Origin: Prochilodus magdalenae
Taxonomy: Eukaryota > Chordata > Actinopteri > Characiformes > Prochilodontidae
Length of the DNA stretch: 64,000 nt
NCBI GenBank assembly: GCA_024036415.1
Contig: JAMWET010000651.1
Span: forward strand, 16,001-80,000
Direction: 5' to 3'
Below, piece by piece: positions 1 to 10,866 of the stretch (positions are counted from its first letter, which is position 1; the number at the start of each line of letters is the position of its first letter). Made by a program: the position numbers and the translations under genes. Below the pieces are notes generated by a model. It made no database searches and was not told the origin of the DNA. It was given only the letters and a program-made list of their open reading frames with translations.

Positions 1-142
1 TAGTGAGAAAACAGTTGGTTAAGAGGATATAAAGGGCAGAAATGCGGGTATGGGAAAAATTCCATGGATGTTCAATCATTTTCAATCAAACACAGCACGT
101 GATAATTAAAGTCTCTAAGTCCCAGAGGGATTCCACCAAATC

Positions 143-1108
143 AGCCATAACATTAAAACCAACCTCCCTTTTCAATCAGCTCCTCTGACCATATAGGACA
201 CAGTGTAGTTCACACAGGTACAGACTGGAGTACCATCTAGTTTCTCTGTATTACTGTATTACCATGTCTTCAATGGTCAGGACCCCCCACAGGGGACCAC
301 CGCAAGGTGGGTTGTATTTTTTTTTTTTTTTTGGATGTGGGTGTTGGTATCATACACAATAATGCATTGACCACTGTTAGTGTGTGTGGTGATGGTGTGA
401 AGTGGAATCAGACACAGCAGTGCTGCTGGACACCTCAGTGTCACTGCTGGTCTAAGAAATCGTGGGCAGTGCATCCTGTGGGCAGCAATCCTGTGGGAAG
501 CGTCCCTCTTGCTTGTGGGCAGCATCCATGTGGGAAACGTCTGGGGCGGCCAACGTCCTGTGGGGCAACGCCTCATGGTGGGCAACGTCCTTGGTGGCAA
601 CGTCCCCTCCTGTGGGCAGTTGTCCTATAAGGCAGCGTCCTGTATGGGGCAGCGTCCTGTTGCCACCCTGATTGAAGTACTAGAGGATGACCAACCACTG
701 CACTGTGCGCAGCAGCAGGGAAGCTACGTCTCTGACTGTCCATCTCACAAGGTCGGACCAGCAAAGGTAGGAGTGTCTAATAGAGTGGACAGTGAGTGGG
801 ACACCAGTGTCTCTAAACACTCCAGCAAGCACTGCTGTGTCTGACTCCACTCACAACACAGCACCACCACACTAAAACACGACACACCACCACGTCAGTG
901 TGTCACTGCAGGGTGCTGGAGGAATGATCCACCACCCCACATCATACCTGCTCCTGTGGTGAGTCATATGGGGGTATACTGTCCTATTGGAAGACACAGG
1001 TAATACACAGTATACAGAGAAACAGATGGACTACAGTCTGGAACTGTAGCACTACAGAGGGCTCCTGTATGGTCAGTGGAGCTGATAGAATGGACAGTGA
1101 GTAATAAG
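143..1108. mobile_element. Foldback-type dispersed repeat, near full length (FB copy 1)
   Basis: The left end reads CATAACATTAAAACC and passes into sequence near 180-275 whose reverse complement recurs near 960-1090 (AGAAACAGATGGACTACAGT, GTGGAGCTGATAGAATGGAC). The element is therefore two inverted arms around a centre rich in GGGCAGC/CCTGTGGGCAGC steps. Related copies occur at 12405-13085, 15640-16440 and 26727-27055. No transposase frame is visible. From memory this resembles an abundant teleost non-autonomous repeat; its class is not settled here. Short frames inside it are not genes. A poly-T run sits at about 317-332. Confidence 0.75.
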
Positions 1109-1777
1109 GCTGATATGCTGGTACTTGTTTATTGATCTATTGATCTATTAATTCTTGTAAAGAGAAACAGCCAGCAGGTTCACAAATCAATAAGCTCAAC
1201 GGTAATCATCAGCAGGAGCAGGCAGGTGGTATGAGTGTCTCTGGTGTCGTGAATATGTTCGGCATGCTCATTTAATCAGTAAATTATGTTTCGACATTTC
1301 AGTGTTAAGCTCTCTAGGGTAAAGTTCACTCCACAACAACCAACCTAGGGGCCCTGTTCCAGTTACGTTCATGCCATTTCCAAAAGGGGAAAAATACAAA
1401 GCAAATAATTTATCATGCACCATGGCAAAAATTATCAACTCAGTTATTCAGTTATACATTAAAAGTTGACCATCTGATTGCAAAATGATGTTTTTAGTGT
1501 AGCTTCAAAATATTTGAAAATAATTTACCAGTGATATAAGATTCATTTTTATATATTGTATCTAATTGCTGTTATTCGTAGAGCTTATGCCAAGAAATGT
1601 AAAAAATAGGAAAAACATCTTTTTTATGTGAAATAAGAAATAAGATGGTATAGAAACATGTAAAAAAAATGGCACATAACTTTCACCACATACACGCATT
1701 TGCGCAAAGAGCGAGTACTTTAGAATTTGAAGGCCAGGCATGTTGCCTGATACGATTGATGTTACAATTTACTATTG
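1109..1777. other. Unassigned AT-rich non-coding DNA
   Basis: I see no frame, exon or clear repeat here. Around 1135-1150 a short direct repeat (TATTGATC) occurs. The stretch is probably intron or flanking sequence of gulp1. Confidence 0.5.
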
Positions 1778-1999
1778 TATGGCATGTAGCTGGACGCTCT
1801 TATCCAGAACGAATTACAGAGGGTTAATCATCACATTTACAGGTTAGGCCAGTGTAGTGTAGGAATGTCTTGCCCGGGACTCTTATTGGTTGTAGTCAGC
1901 ATAGTCAGTCCCAGACTGGATTCGAAGCCCAGTCTCCCAAGCATGTGGTGGTGGCTCCCTGTGTGGGTAGTGGCCTTATCTGCTGAGCTACACCAAACC
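1778..1999 (-). mobile_element. tRNA-derived SINE, minus orientation (SINE copy 1)
   Basis: Read on the minus strand it starts at 1999 with a box A-like stretch (TGTAGCTCAGCAGATAAG) and a box B-like stretch (GGGCTTCGAATCC), as in a tRNA promoter. Its far end carries the tail CTGGATAAGAGCGTCCAGCT, the same tail found in the copies at 32421, 35291, 57738 and 59698. Box spacing and tail indicate a polymerase III-transcribed SINE moved by a partner LINE. It is slightly diverged from the other copies. Confidence 0.8.
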
Positions 2000-2318
2000 A
2001 CATGTTAAAAAAACTTCTTCAGATTTTTCCCAGGGGACTAAATTTTTATGCTCTGTTTAGGCTCTAATTAAAAATATTCAAAATACATAATTCCAGCTAA
2101 AACATCTGCGCCCAGCTTTTATATTAAATTCTCTGGAAATGACATGGACTGGACAGCCCAAGGGTAATCTGGGTGGAGCGAACCTCTTCTAAGTAAAGCC
2201 AAGAGTTCAGGCCTACATGAAATGGACAAAGCAGCATATTGCAAATGGTACTGTGAGATATTCAGGGTTATCATTTACAGATTATCATATAACAGTAATA
2301 CTGTATACATAGTATGTA
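2000..2318. other. Unassigned non-coding DNA
   Basis: No exon or recognised repeat is visible. The stretch ends in AT-rich sequence that supplies the TA target of the next element. Confidence 0.45.
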
Positions 2319-2886
2319 CAGGGGTTGGGCAATGAAAACTGGAAACACCTGGTCTTTAGGACCACAATTCATTTATTAGTATGGTGTAGGCTCCTTTTGC
2401 GGCAATACAGCGTCAGTGGTCTTGGAATGGCATATACGCGTCCTGGCCACAGTGGTCAGAGGGAGTTAAGCCATTCTTCTTGCAGGATAGTGGGCCAAGG
2501 TCCTACGTTGATGCTGGGGGAGGTTCGTCTCTTCTTGGTGGTATGCTGACATTACCCTGGATACCGGGCTATTGATTACATCACAAAGACTTGCTGTCTG
2601 GTCACAGCTGCGGCCAGCACAGGAGCTGTGGCCCACCAAAACAAAATCTGTTCGCTTTTGAACTCTGGTATGTCAACCCCATAGATGTTTGTGGTAGCTA
2701 TTGGCAGTATTTTAGAAGGGCAGAACAGTGCCTTACACTGCTAAACTGAACCCTTCAACACTATGTACTCTTACTGGATGCAAAATGTGGCAGTTAATGA
2801 AGATTGGCCACCAGGCTGGTCCAATTTAGCCATGAGACCTCCCACACTAAAATGACAGGTGTTTCAGTTTCATTGTCCAACCCCTG
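2319..2886. mobile_element. Non-autonomous Tc1/mariner-like element, family MITE-1 (copy a)
   Basis: The left end CAGGGGTTGGGCAATGAAAA and the right end TTTCATTGTCCAACCCCTG are inverted repeats, flanked by TA on both sides (TGTA|CAGG and CCTG|TATA), the usual Tc1/mariner target duplication. The interior (about 570 bp) has no intact transposase. The copy at 40757-41276 shares both ends and much of the interior. Small insertions in this copy suggest it is the more decayed of the two. Confidence 0.85.
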
Positions 2887-2919
2887 TATATACATTCATC
2901 ATTGAAAACACAATAGAAC

Positions 2920-4060
2920 CCAGAAGGCATCAACCGGCAGGAATGAAACTTGGTGGGTGGGTTTGCCATCGTGAGACATGCAAATGATTCAAGCTTCACG
3001 CGAGAACAAGCCTCATCGCTGTACCTGACCGATTATATAAGGTGTCCCTGGTGTGCGGGCTTTTGATTCCGATTTGTGCTGCTGGGTTGGTAGCATCCAA
3101 GGTGTCGTGCAATGGTGTCATGCCAGACTGTCATGGAGTGACTCAGCGGGTCATCTTCAGTGACGAGTCCTGCTTTAGTCTTGGTGGAGACGACCAACGA
3201 ATCCGTGTGTGGAGGCACCGTGGTCAGCACCAAGATGAACCAGAAGGCCACTCCACCTCCACCACTACCGTACCATCTGCAGGGACTGTGTGAGGATATC
3301 TAACCTTTTGCAACCAAGGTACGCCTCAGAGAAGTGCTTGAAAGCAGTCCGGGCAATTGGGAGAGGGGTCGCATCGTAGGGCTCCGGGAAAGACGTACTG
3401 CATGCCGTACAGGTCATGTGGATACTACCATAGCACGCTGCCGGCAGCAGTGGATAGAAGAAGGCACAAACCAGCAGTAACCCAACAGCCACGATTGGGG
3501 ACATTCAGCGAGCAGTGATGTCCTACTTGATCATCCTGTTAGTGCAGCACCATTGGCAGACGGCTGCACCACGCAGGACTCTATGCACACAGACCGTTAC
3601 CACGACTGTCCTTAACACCACGTCACCGTCACCAAAGACTGCAGTGGTGTCATGCCAGACTGTCATGGAGTGACTCAGAATGGCAGCGGGTCATCTTCAG
3701 TGACGAGTCCCGCTTTAGTCTTGGTGGAGACGACCAACGAATCCGTGTGTGGAGGCACCGTGGTCAGCACCAAGATGAACCAGAAGGCCTGGTGTCACTC
3801 CGTCTCCACCCCTACCGCACCATCTGCAGGAACTGTGTGAGGATGTTCAAGCTGCATGAGATGGGTTATCACAGGACACCATTAGGAACCTCTACAGCTC
3901 CATACCGAGATGCTTGGCATGCTGCGATAGCAAACACAGCGGCCTGGCACCACACTGAGACACTACTTCTGTATGTGTAGCTCAATGAATATTGATCATA
4001 TCCATGTATATAGCATTCCCTCTGTAGCTTCCTTCTGGGTGCAACTGCATTTTTTGCTGA
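2920..4060 (+). pseudogene. Broken Tc1-like transposon, family Tc1-B (copy 1, internally duplicated)
   Basis: Two stretches, about 3115-3260 and 3650-3800, encode the same transposase core on the plus strand, with FSDESCFSLGGDDQRIRVWR visible near 3150-3215; SDES is the segment around a catalytic acidic residue of the Tc1 DDE domain. Between them, 3320-3480 reads as the N-terminal helix-turn-helix part (NWERGRIVGLRERR...CRQQW). The order core, N-terminus, core shows a duplication or a chimera of two copies. Frameshifts and stops make it non-functional. The 3' end runs to the C-terminal segment near 3840-3975. Confidence 0.8.
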
Positions 4061-4876
4061 TGAATGTATATGCATACTGTATGCATACCTACATTCATAT
4101 AAACACCCTGAAACTCATTAGGAGTGCTCAGTGACGTGTTGACAGCACATAGTTCCAAAGCTGTATTAAAATGTGCACATATCATTAAGCACCTGCAATG
4201 TCATGGTTTGAAAAACAATAGTTGTTGGGTTTTCTTGGTGAATGACGAGATGACCCAACAAGATTATACCGTGCAGGCCAACGTACACACATGCACTTGG
4301 ACTTAGTGGGCCTTGGAGGAAACGCGAACTCAGCCCCCCCCAAAGTTAAAAGTTGTTAAAGTGGTTCCGAACATCTGCTCAGGCAAAGACCAGAACTCTG
4401 TTTTCGTGTCCCAGTAGGTCACGCCAGGACAGACACAGCTGGGACAACACTTTCTCTATTCTGAGATTTTCTCATAACGGCCAGCGGCTCCTCGGGTTCT
4501 GACCGTGGCGCAGTGCAGTAGGTGGACCTGCGAGAGCTGAGCTGTTTTCCTGTGATGGATGTGTGATGTGGAAAATGCGAGAGATGGGAGTCCCAGTGGT
4601 TGCTGCGGACGTATTTTGTGACGACAGTGTCCTTGTACCGTCTGCTCCACCAGCTGGCTCCACACTTACACAGCAGTCCATTTGCTAATAAATTCACAAG
4701 ATCATGCAGTCACCTGCAATCTCGTTCCAGCCGGGGGACTGGATGTCGGGGGGGAGGAAGTCAGGCTGCCCCCGCCAGGTGAAAGAGGGTCAAAGGGCTC
4801 TGCACCGAACAGGTCTTTTCCTGCGGGGACACATTGGGACCATGGTAAACATTAGGAGGTACTGAAGTACACAATA
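4061..4876. other. Unassigned non-coding DNA
   Basis: No gene is supported. Palindromic ATGCATACTGTATGCAT lies near 4068-4086 and a short CA-containing region near 4280. Overlapping short frames on both strands at 4420-4700 have no recognisable domain. Confidence 0.45.
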
Positions 4877-4934
4877 GTCAGTCATAACATTAAAACCACC
4901 TCCTGCCCAACACACACTAGCACACCACCACGTC
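4877..4934. mobile_element. Fragment of the foldback repeat end
   Basis: CAGTCATAACATTAAAACCA is the terminal sequence of the foldback family (compare the left end of the element at 143-1108). It is followed by CACACCACCACGTCAG from that family's interior, so it is an internally deleted scrap abutting the Tc1 pseudogene. Confidence 0.55.
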
Positions 4935-6421
4935 AGACCTTTCATAGAGGTCCTGTAGTTTTTCACCAGGTGTGCACACACTGCAGCAGGGATTCTGGCC
5001 CATTCCTCCACACAGATCTCCTCCAGATCAGCCAGGTTTCTGGGTTGTCGCTGAGAAACGCGGAGTTTGAGCTCCCTCCAAAGATCTTTCTATAGGGTTT
5101 TTAGGTCTGAGGACTGGCTAGGCCACTCCAGAACCTTGATATGCTTCTTACAGAGCCCTCTCTTGGTTATCCCTGGCTGTGTGCTTTGGGTCATTGTCAT
5201 GTTGGAAGACCCAGACACCGACCCATCTTCAATTGCTCTTAACTGAGGGGGGAAGGAGGTTCTACCCCCACAATCTTCGCAATACATTGGCCCCGGATCC
5301 TCCTCTTCCTTAATACAGTTGCATGTCGTCCTGTCCAATATGCAGAAGAAAAAACCCACCCCCAACAGCATGATGCTTCCCACCCCCATGCTTCACAGGC
5401 AGGGATGCGTGTTTGGGGATGGTTACTCATCATTCTTCGGTCCTCCAAACCACGGGCCGCAAGGTGGAAATTAAGACCATTTGACCACAGAGCTTTCTCC
5501 CATGAATCCTCTGGCATCATCCAACAATGGTCATGGGCAAACTTGTTTTAAAGGACGGTTAAGTAATTACGATAGGCCTGTCCACGACGTGTGCTGGTTT
5601 CAGCAGGAGAAAACCTTCCGTGCATATGCATTGACTGTTAAACTCTAATGACGTCTTAGTGTATTACCCACAGTAACCTTGGAAAACAGTTGGTGCCAAG
5701 CTCTCTTCAGGTCATTGACAGAGCTCCCTTCCTCGTGTAGTTCTGGGGTGGATTCCTCACCCTTTCTTAGATCATTGATTACGCCACGAGGTGAGATCTT
5801 GCGTGGAAGCCCCAGTCCGAGGGGAGATTGACAGTTCATGTTTAGCTTTTTTCCATTTTCTAATAAATTGCTCGCCAAACAGTTGATCTTTTGTTCACAC
5901 ACAGCTGCTTGGCAATTGCCCCCCGTAGAGCTCTTTCCCAGCCTGTGTGGAGGTCAACACAGTTTGTGTTCTGGGTGTCTTTGGACAGCTCTTCGGTTCT
6001 TAGCCATGTTAGAAGATTGGAGTCGTACTGATTGTTGCATGGTGTTTGTGGGGATGGACAGGTGCTCTATTATGCAGCTAAAAAACGAACCTCAAAACAG
6101 GTGCTTCATAATTTAGAATAATAGGTGGAGTGGAGGTGGAGTTTTTAGAGGCGGACTCTAACTGGTCTTTGAGGGCAGGGCCAGGATTTTTGCTGGATTG
6201 GCAGGCTGTTCCAATACTTATTTTACAGCAGTAAACACACTAAATAAATGTTATTAAAAAAATCATAACATAGTGATTTTTTCCAGGGATTGTTTTTTTT
6301 TTAGATTATGTCTCTCACAGTGGACATGCACCTAAGATGAAAATTTCAGACCCCTCTATGATTTCTAAGTGGGAGAACTTGCAAAGTCGCAGGGTGTTCA
6401 AATATTAATTTTCCTTACTGT
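4935..6421 (-). pseudogene. Tc1-like transposase pseudogene with one terminal repeat (family Tc1-D)
   Basis: The minus strand begins at a terminal repeat near 6421 (ATATTTGAACACCCTGC on the minus strand). A start codon at 6007-6005 opens MAKNRRAVQRHPEHK, close to the typical start of teleost Tc1 transposases. Further down, PRKISPRGV (about 5800-5770) and KVLEWPSQSSDLKT (about 5130-5090) match the HTH region and the WPSQSPDLNPIE catalytic-region motif. Stops and frameshifts interrupt it repeatedly. The far terminal repeat is missing, replaced by a foldback fragment. It cannot make transposase. Confidence 0.85.
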
Positions 6422-6539
6422 ACATGTAGAAATAATTAAGTGTTAATACTTTAATTAGTCAAAGTTCAATAATCACAGATTCTCAACAGGCAGCAGGTGG
6501 TTCCATAACAACTGAGACAGCTGTATACCAGAAAGTCTC

Positions 6540-6544
<5 letters not shown>

Positions 6545-6584
<40 letters not shown>

Positions 6585-6656
6585 TATATAGTATATATAT
6601 ATATATATACTATATATCATACATATATATATATATACTATATAATATTATATATG
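6545..6656. repeat. (TA)n microsatellite
   Basis: Two long TA runs are separated by ACTATATAGTATA-like interruptions, over about 110 bp. No function is implied. Confidence 0.95.
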
Positions 6657-6982
6657 TAAACCATCTAAACAGACATTCTAAACACTCATGCATAGCCCAT
6701 CATCGTCGAAATTAGGACTAATCAATAGCAGCAGACATGGCCCCAAATTTGGATGGATCAGTCAGGTAGTACATATAAAAAAATAACCCCCAATGAGAAT
6801 AGATAAATACATATGGCACATAAATAAAATAATTTATTTTTCTTGTTATTTTTGTGTAAAAATACTTTTTAATAATTCACACAAAAGGTTTGATACTTTA
6901 GAGCTAATAATAATGTGATATAAACAATTTCTACATTATAAAGAACTTAATAATGAGCATACTAAGCGTGACGTAACCGCAG
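6657..6982. other. Unassigned AT-rich DNA
   Basis: No exon, repeat family or regulatory signal is recognised. Confidence 0.4.
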
Positions 6983-7095
6983 ACCTCCATCAATATTCAT
7001 GATAGGAGCTTGGAAGGTTATGTCTGAAACGTATTCCATTATGCCTGACTGATTAAAACTGCAGCCCACTAATCTAAAGATGAACTAATCTCAGT
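6983..7095 (+). repeat. Left arm of a ~110-bp inverted repeat
   Basis: ACCTCCATCAATATTCATGA at 6983 begins an arm whose reverse complement, with moderate divergence, is at 7608-7724. Shared blocks include GGAAGGTTAT, CATTATGCCTGA and AACTGCAGCCC. It encloses a Tc1 remnant. Confidence 0.75.
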
Positions 7096-7124
7096 AGGGT
7101 ATTACATTACAGTGTATAGTGTAT

Positions 7125-7345
7125 TACAAAAAAACTCAGCATCTGTGGGACCACCTCGATCACCATGTTCACTCTATAGAGCAGCTGGGGGGTGCCCTGT
7201 AGTCGGCATGGCTCCAGATACCTGTGATAACCTACCGGGACCTTACCGAGTCACTCCCAGCCCGTCTAGCCTGCTGTATACCGTGGCTGGCAACACCCAT
7301 AAAGTTATCTCTGGATATGTGTTATAGCTAGGTCATAATAATGTG
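7125..7345 (+). pseudogene. Remnant of a Tc1-like transposase C-terminus
   Basis: With frameshifts the plus strand reads HLWDHLDHHVHSIEQLGG and later CDNLPGPYR-like sequence. This resembles the NLWD(HL)xRR C-terminal part of Tc1 transposases. It is short and broken, and lies between the arms of the inverted repeat. Confidence 0.5.
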
Positions 7346-7607
7346 ACTCTACTAACTCAGCTCCATCCTAATAACCCAAAACCGGAAAACGTGCGGGTTG
7401 TAAATCAAACAGTGCAGTAAATCCAGATGTTTGGAGAGGTACAGAGGTGTTTCGGAAGACTGCTTCATGCACCATAAACTATTAAGACAGGAAAGATCAC
7501 TTCTGGGGCCGTGATATCCCCCTTCGCCATGAGGCCGCCAAACAGAAACCCATGAATAAAGTAATGGAATGTTATCGGAAAGGGTAATTACGGAATGTTA
7601 ATACACT

Positions 7608-7724
7608 ACTGGAGATTGATTTAATCTTCAAGATTAGGGGCTGCAGTTTAAATCAAGTTCAGGCATAATGAAATGCGTTTCAGAAATAACCTTCCCAGCC
7701 CTTATCATGAATATTGATGGAGGT
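7608..7724 (-). repeat. Right arm of the ~110-bp inverted repeat
   Basis: The minus strand here repeats the arm at 6983-7095: ACCTCCATCAATATTCATGA starts at 7724 and CTGCAGCCCCTAATCTT lies near 7650. Divergence between arms is visible, so the structure is not recent. Confidence 0.75.
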
Positions 7725-8185
7725 CCAACTGTGAGAAAACCATTCTACGTGATGACTTTGTGTCTCTGCCCCTCGCTTTAATGGTTAGAGGATATTTGGG
7801 ACAAACATGATTAAAACAGCAGGATAAGGAGACTTTATAGCAGCGGTGATGAGTCCGGGCCGCAGTTACACTGTATTTCATCACTGCATGGCAGTTTCAC
7901 TGTAACCGCAGTCATAGCTGCACCACCAACCGCCTTCACTATCAGAGACACACATGCATGAGACGCACATGTGCCTCACATTTAAATAATCATATGTAAG
8001 ATTCACTTAGGCATGCACGGTAAGTAATGATCTGTTTGGTCAATACTGAAGAAGGTATTTCATTTTTAATCAAACTAATTTGACATTGGTTCCATAATAA
8101 CTGAAAAAGTAAATCAGCAAGAATGAGCTTATAATAAAATTAATATCCAGAAAGCTGCACACATGACAAAGAGGTGACCGAATCT
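7725..8185. other. Unassigned non-coding DNA
   Basis: No exon or repeat family is recognised between the inverted repeat and the TA-rich minisatellite. Confidence 0.4.
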
Positions 8186-8241
8186 CACTCGTCCAATGCG
8201 TGGTAATTCTATGCATAAAAAAAAAAAAATAAATAAATAAA

Positions 8242-8280
<39 letters not shown>

Positions 8281-8465
8281 TAATAAATTATATATATATA
8301 TAATATTCGTTATATATAATATATATAATATAGATATATACTCGTCAAATAAGCAATACGTAACGGTAAGTCTGTTGATAAAAAAAAATTAAAAAAATTA
8401 AAAAACTTTAATTATATTCAACCATAATATATAATATATACTATTAGTATACTATTATATATTAT

Positions 8466-8496
<31 letters not shown>

Positions 8497-8649
8497 CTCG
8501 TCAAATAGCAATACGTGGTAATTCTGTGCATAAAAAAAATTAAAAATTAAAAAATGAAATATTTCATATATATATATATATATACTCGTCAAATAGCAAT
8601 ACGTGGTAATTCTGTGCATTAAAAAAATTTTAAAAATTAATAAAATTAA

Positions 8650-8716
<67 letters not shown>

Positions 8717-8820
8717 ATACTCGTATATATATATGTATATTCTGTTCATAAAAAAATAGCATTAAACGTGGTAATATTCATGGCATTAAAACTAGAATAA
8801 AAAAAATTGTGCATAAAATT
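8186..8820. repeat. Degenerate minisatellite whose units end in TA runs
   Basis: A unit of roughly 85-150 bp recurs about five times: ACTCGTCAAATAGCAATACG, then GGTAATTCTGTGCATAAAAA, then A-rich spacer, then ATATTTCATATATA and a TA run of variable length. Unit starts are near 8190, 8340, 8497, 8583 and 8720. The longest TA run is about 8657-8710. Short frames here (poly-IYIY) are products of the TA runs. Confidence 0.85.
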
Positions 8821-9088
8821 TTAAAAATGGTTAGGCAGGAAGGAGCCAATTAATTTTAAAAAAGAAGCTCCTGCCTTAGATAAACCTTTAAACCTTATTC
8901 GTCCTCAAAATTACAAATTACATCTGAAAACAATATTTAAATACCCCGCATAATGTACTGTACTGTGCAATTTTAACTTTCTGGCAAACTGGGTCATGAT
9001 TAGTTGGAACAGTGGGAACTGTGTCTTGCAAATACAGCATTTTGTGTCTTGTGCAGTCTGAAAGGCGCCTGAGGGGGAAGCGACTCAC

Positions 9089-9218
9089 TGTTATCTCCAG
9101 GTCTGGCTGGCGGTGGAGGGGGTGAAGCATTACTGGCGGGAAGAGGCACCAAAGGAGCCACCGGAGAGAATGGAACCATGTCGAAAATGTCCGTGGGGAC
9201 CTTGGAATTGCCACCCCC
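9089..9218 (-). CDS. gulp1: gulp1 coding exon: start of the proline-rich tail
   Basis: The acceptor CTCTGCAG precedes 9218 and the donor GTGAGT follows 9089. The 130-bp exon reads in phase 0 and leaves one base for the next exon. It encodes 43 residues including VPTDIFDMVPFSP, close to the mammalian GULP1 sequence STDIFDMIPFSP, then a serine-poor run ending in SPPPPPARPGDN. This polyproline stretch fits the C-terminal adaptor region. The exon follows directly in frame from the zipper exon ending QVPP. A TA microsatellite lies only 24 bp upstream of the acceptor. This is the last gulp1 exon visible; the expected next exon (EIKRDLFG-like) was not found at lower coordinates. Confidence 0.9.
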
Positions 9219-9240
9219 CTGCAGAGACAGAACATCGGGG

Positions 9241-9282
9241 AGATATATATATATATATATATATACATACACATACATACAC
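9241..9282. repeat. (TA)n/(CATA)n microsatellite beside a gulp1 splice acceptor
   Basis: A TA run at about 9243-9265 is followed by CATACACATACATAC. On the gulp1 transcript it lies about 24-46 bases before the acceptor of the exon at 9218, where a branch point would normally sit. Confidence 0.95.
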
Positions 9283-9504
9283 TGTATATAGGTCTCATAG
9301 TGCTAGTCGATATTTTATAGTTTTATATAAAAAAAAGAAAAATGCATAGCAGAATATTAGGCCTTTTAATATTATCAAGGTTGAGTATGGTCAAATCTGA
9401 TGGGTAGAAATTATACAGACTGTCTTTCATTTTCGGTATTATGAATCTTGTCTATACCAACAATACATATATACATGTATATACACTGCAGCCATACATA
9501 CAGC

Positions 9505-9527
9505 GGGGGGGGGGGGGGGGGGGGGGG
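9505..9527 (+). repeat. Homopolymer of 23 G
   Basis: An uninterrupted G run of 23. The exact length may be a sequencing artefact, but the run itself is plain. On the transcribed gulp1 RNA it would read as poly-C. Confidence 0.9.
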
Positions 9528-10683
9528 CATTGGCTAACGAGCTGTGGAATGCTGTCATTTTATTGGCTCTCCACCAGAACATCAGCATTAATCAGTGCTT
9601 CCTGTACAGGCTGTGTAAGGTATGGTGGTGGTTTGGTTGGCACTTGATTTCACGCACTGAAGCTGGTTCTTCATTTGAACTCAAACCTGGAAAAGCAGAC
9701 TAAGAGCGGCTTGATCAGCGTTAATGGCGGCCATATTGTCACTCTATTAAATGAATGGTGAATATGGGCTTCTATGTTTATTTCTCTTACCCATTAAAAT
9801 CAAACAGCTTTCACTCAATACCCACTTTATTAGGTACACCTGCTTTGTATTTGGGTCATTCTATCTTCTACCTATTCGGAATTCAATGCACATTTCTAAT
9901 TTGGACCTTAGACTAAAATCCCATTGCAGTTCCAATATAGCAGAACCATGTTTATCTTAATTCAATAAACGATTTAACATTTCCATTTTGGACACAGGGT
10001 TTAAAAACTCTGCTGGGAACGATCCAACACGGAAATGATATCTACTCAAGTGGTGGTCCCGTGGGAAACGTACAGCTTCAAGTAGACTACAAAACGTCCA
10101 GACCGAGTTCAACCACTTTAGGTGCACCTACTAGTGGCCCAGCTGTTCAACTGCACCCAGAACAGCAATGACCAGTAGAATGGTATGGTCCTAAGGAGAA
10201 GCCACACATGAGCCTAAAGCCACCATGACACGTCAAGCATCAGCTAGAGGAGCATAAACCCTGTTTACTGGAGTGGGGGAGCTCCATTCAGTTCCAATGG
10301 GAGGAGTTGGAGTGGTGACAGTGGTCCAGAACTAATGATACAGCATCAGTACCAGACCTCCCTAATGCTCTTGTGTCCCAACTCTCCAACTAATTATGGT
10401 CTATTTGCAAGTGGATGGGATTTTGGCATCTGCCAACATAAACAACTATTCGCCAATTCCCTCATCAAAGTGTCCTCCTTGGTTTCCATTGGGTTAAGCA
10501 TGCACTGAAACTCTTTTGGTCCCAAACCAAGCCATCATTTATTCGCTAGGACACTCCACTAAGCCTCCCAATCCCTTTGGGGTGCAGTGTAGATGCCACA
10601 CAGACAGATCTGACCCAGTCCGAAAAAGAGAGAATGGGGGAAACCAGAGAGCAACAGGAAGTAAAGAAACACGGCTATTTTAC
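9528..10683. other. Intron sequence with decayed Tc1-like fragments
   Basis: ACTTTATTAGGTACACCTGC at about 9824 matches the terminal sequence common to one teleost Tc1 family. Around 10320-10440, CCTAATGCTCTTGTG and GGGATTTTGG resemble the 3' part of another family. Neither fragment has a readable transposase. The rest is unassigned intron sequence. Confidence 0.4.
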
Positions 10684-10866
10684 TTGAGGCCGAGGGATCC
10701 CAGCTTCGGTGAGGGGCTTTGGTAGAGCAGGTTTGGCGGGAGGTGGGGTCAGAACCCCAGCGGAGAAGTTGGAGTCTGGAGAACTCATTGGCGTTAGTGT
10801 GACAGAAGAGATTTCTAGGCAGGAAAAGGATGTCAGGTTGTGACACCAGAAGAGAGAGGAAGGTCT
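10684..10866 (-). CDS. Candidate optional gulp1 exon (unproven)
   Basis: On the minus strand an acceptor ATGCTGCAG before 10866 and a donor GTAAAA after 10684 would bound a 183-bp open exon of 61 codons. Both ends are in phase 0, matching the neighbouring exons. The second half is proline-rich (LTPPPAKPALPKPLTEAG), in keeping with the region it would join. A stronger-looking acceptor (polypyrimidine then CCTAG, before 10816) would put this frame out of phase, and the first ~20 residues look non-coding. I recall no matching segment in mammalian GULP1. It may be an isoform exon, a fish-specific insertion, or chance. Confidence 0.3.

Noticed and set aside
1..9088. C-terminal gulp1 exons below 9089
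   Set aside because: I looked on the minus strand for a segment like [15 protein letters not shown] with splice edges and did not find one; the remaining exons are probably outside the window.
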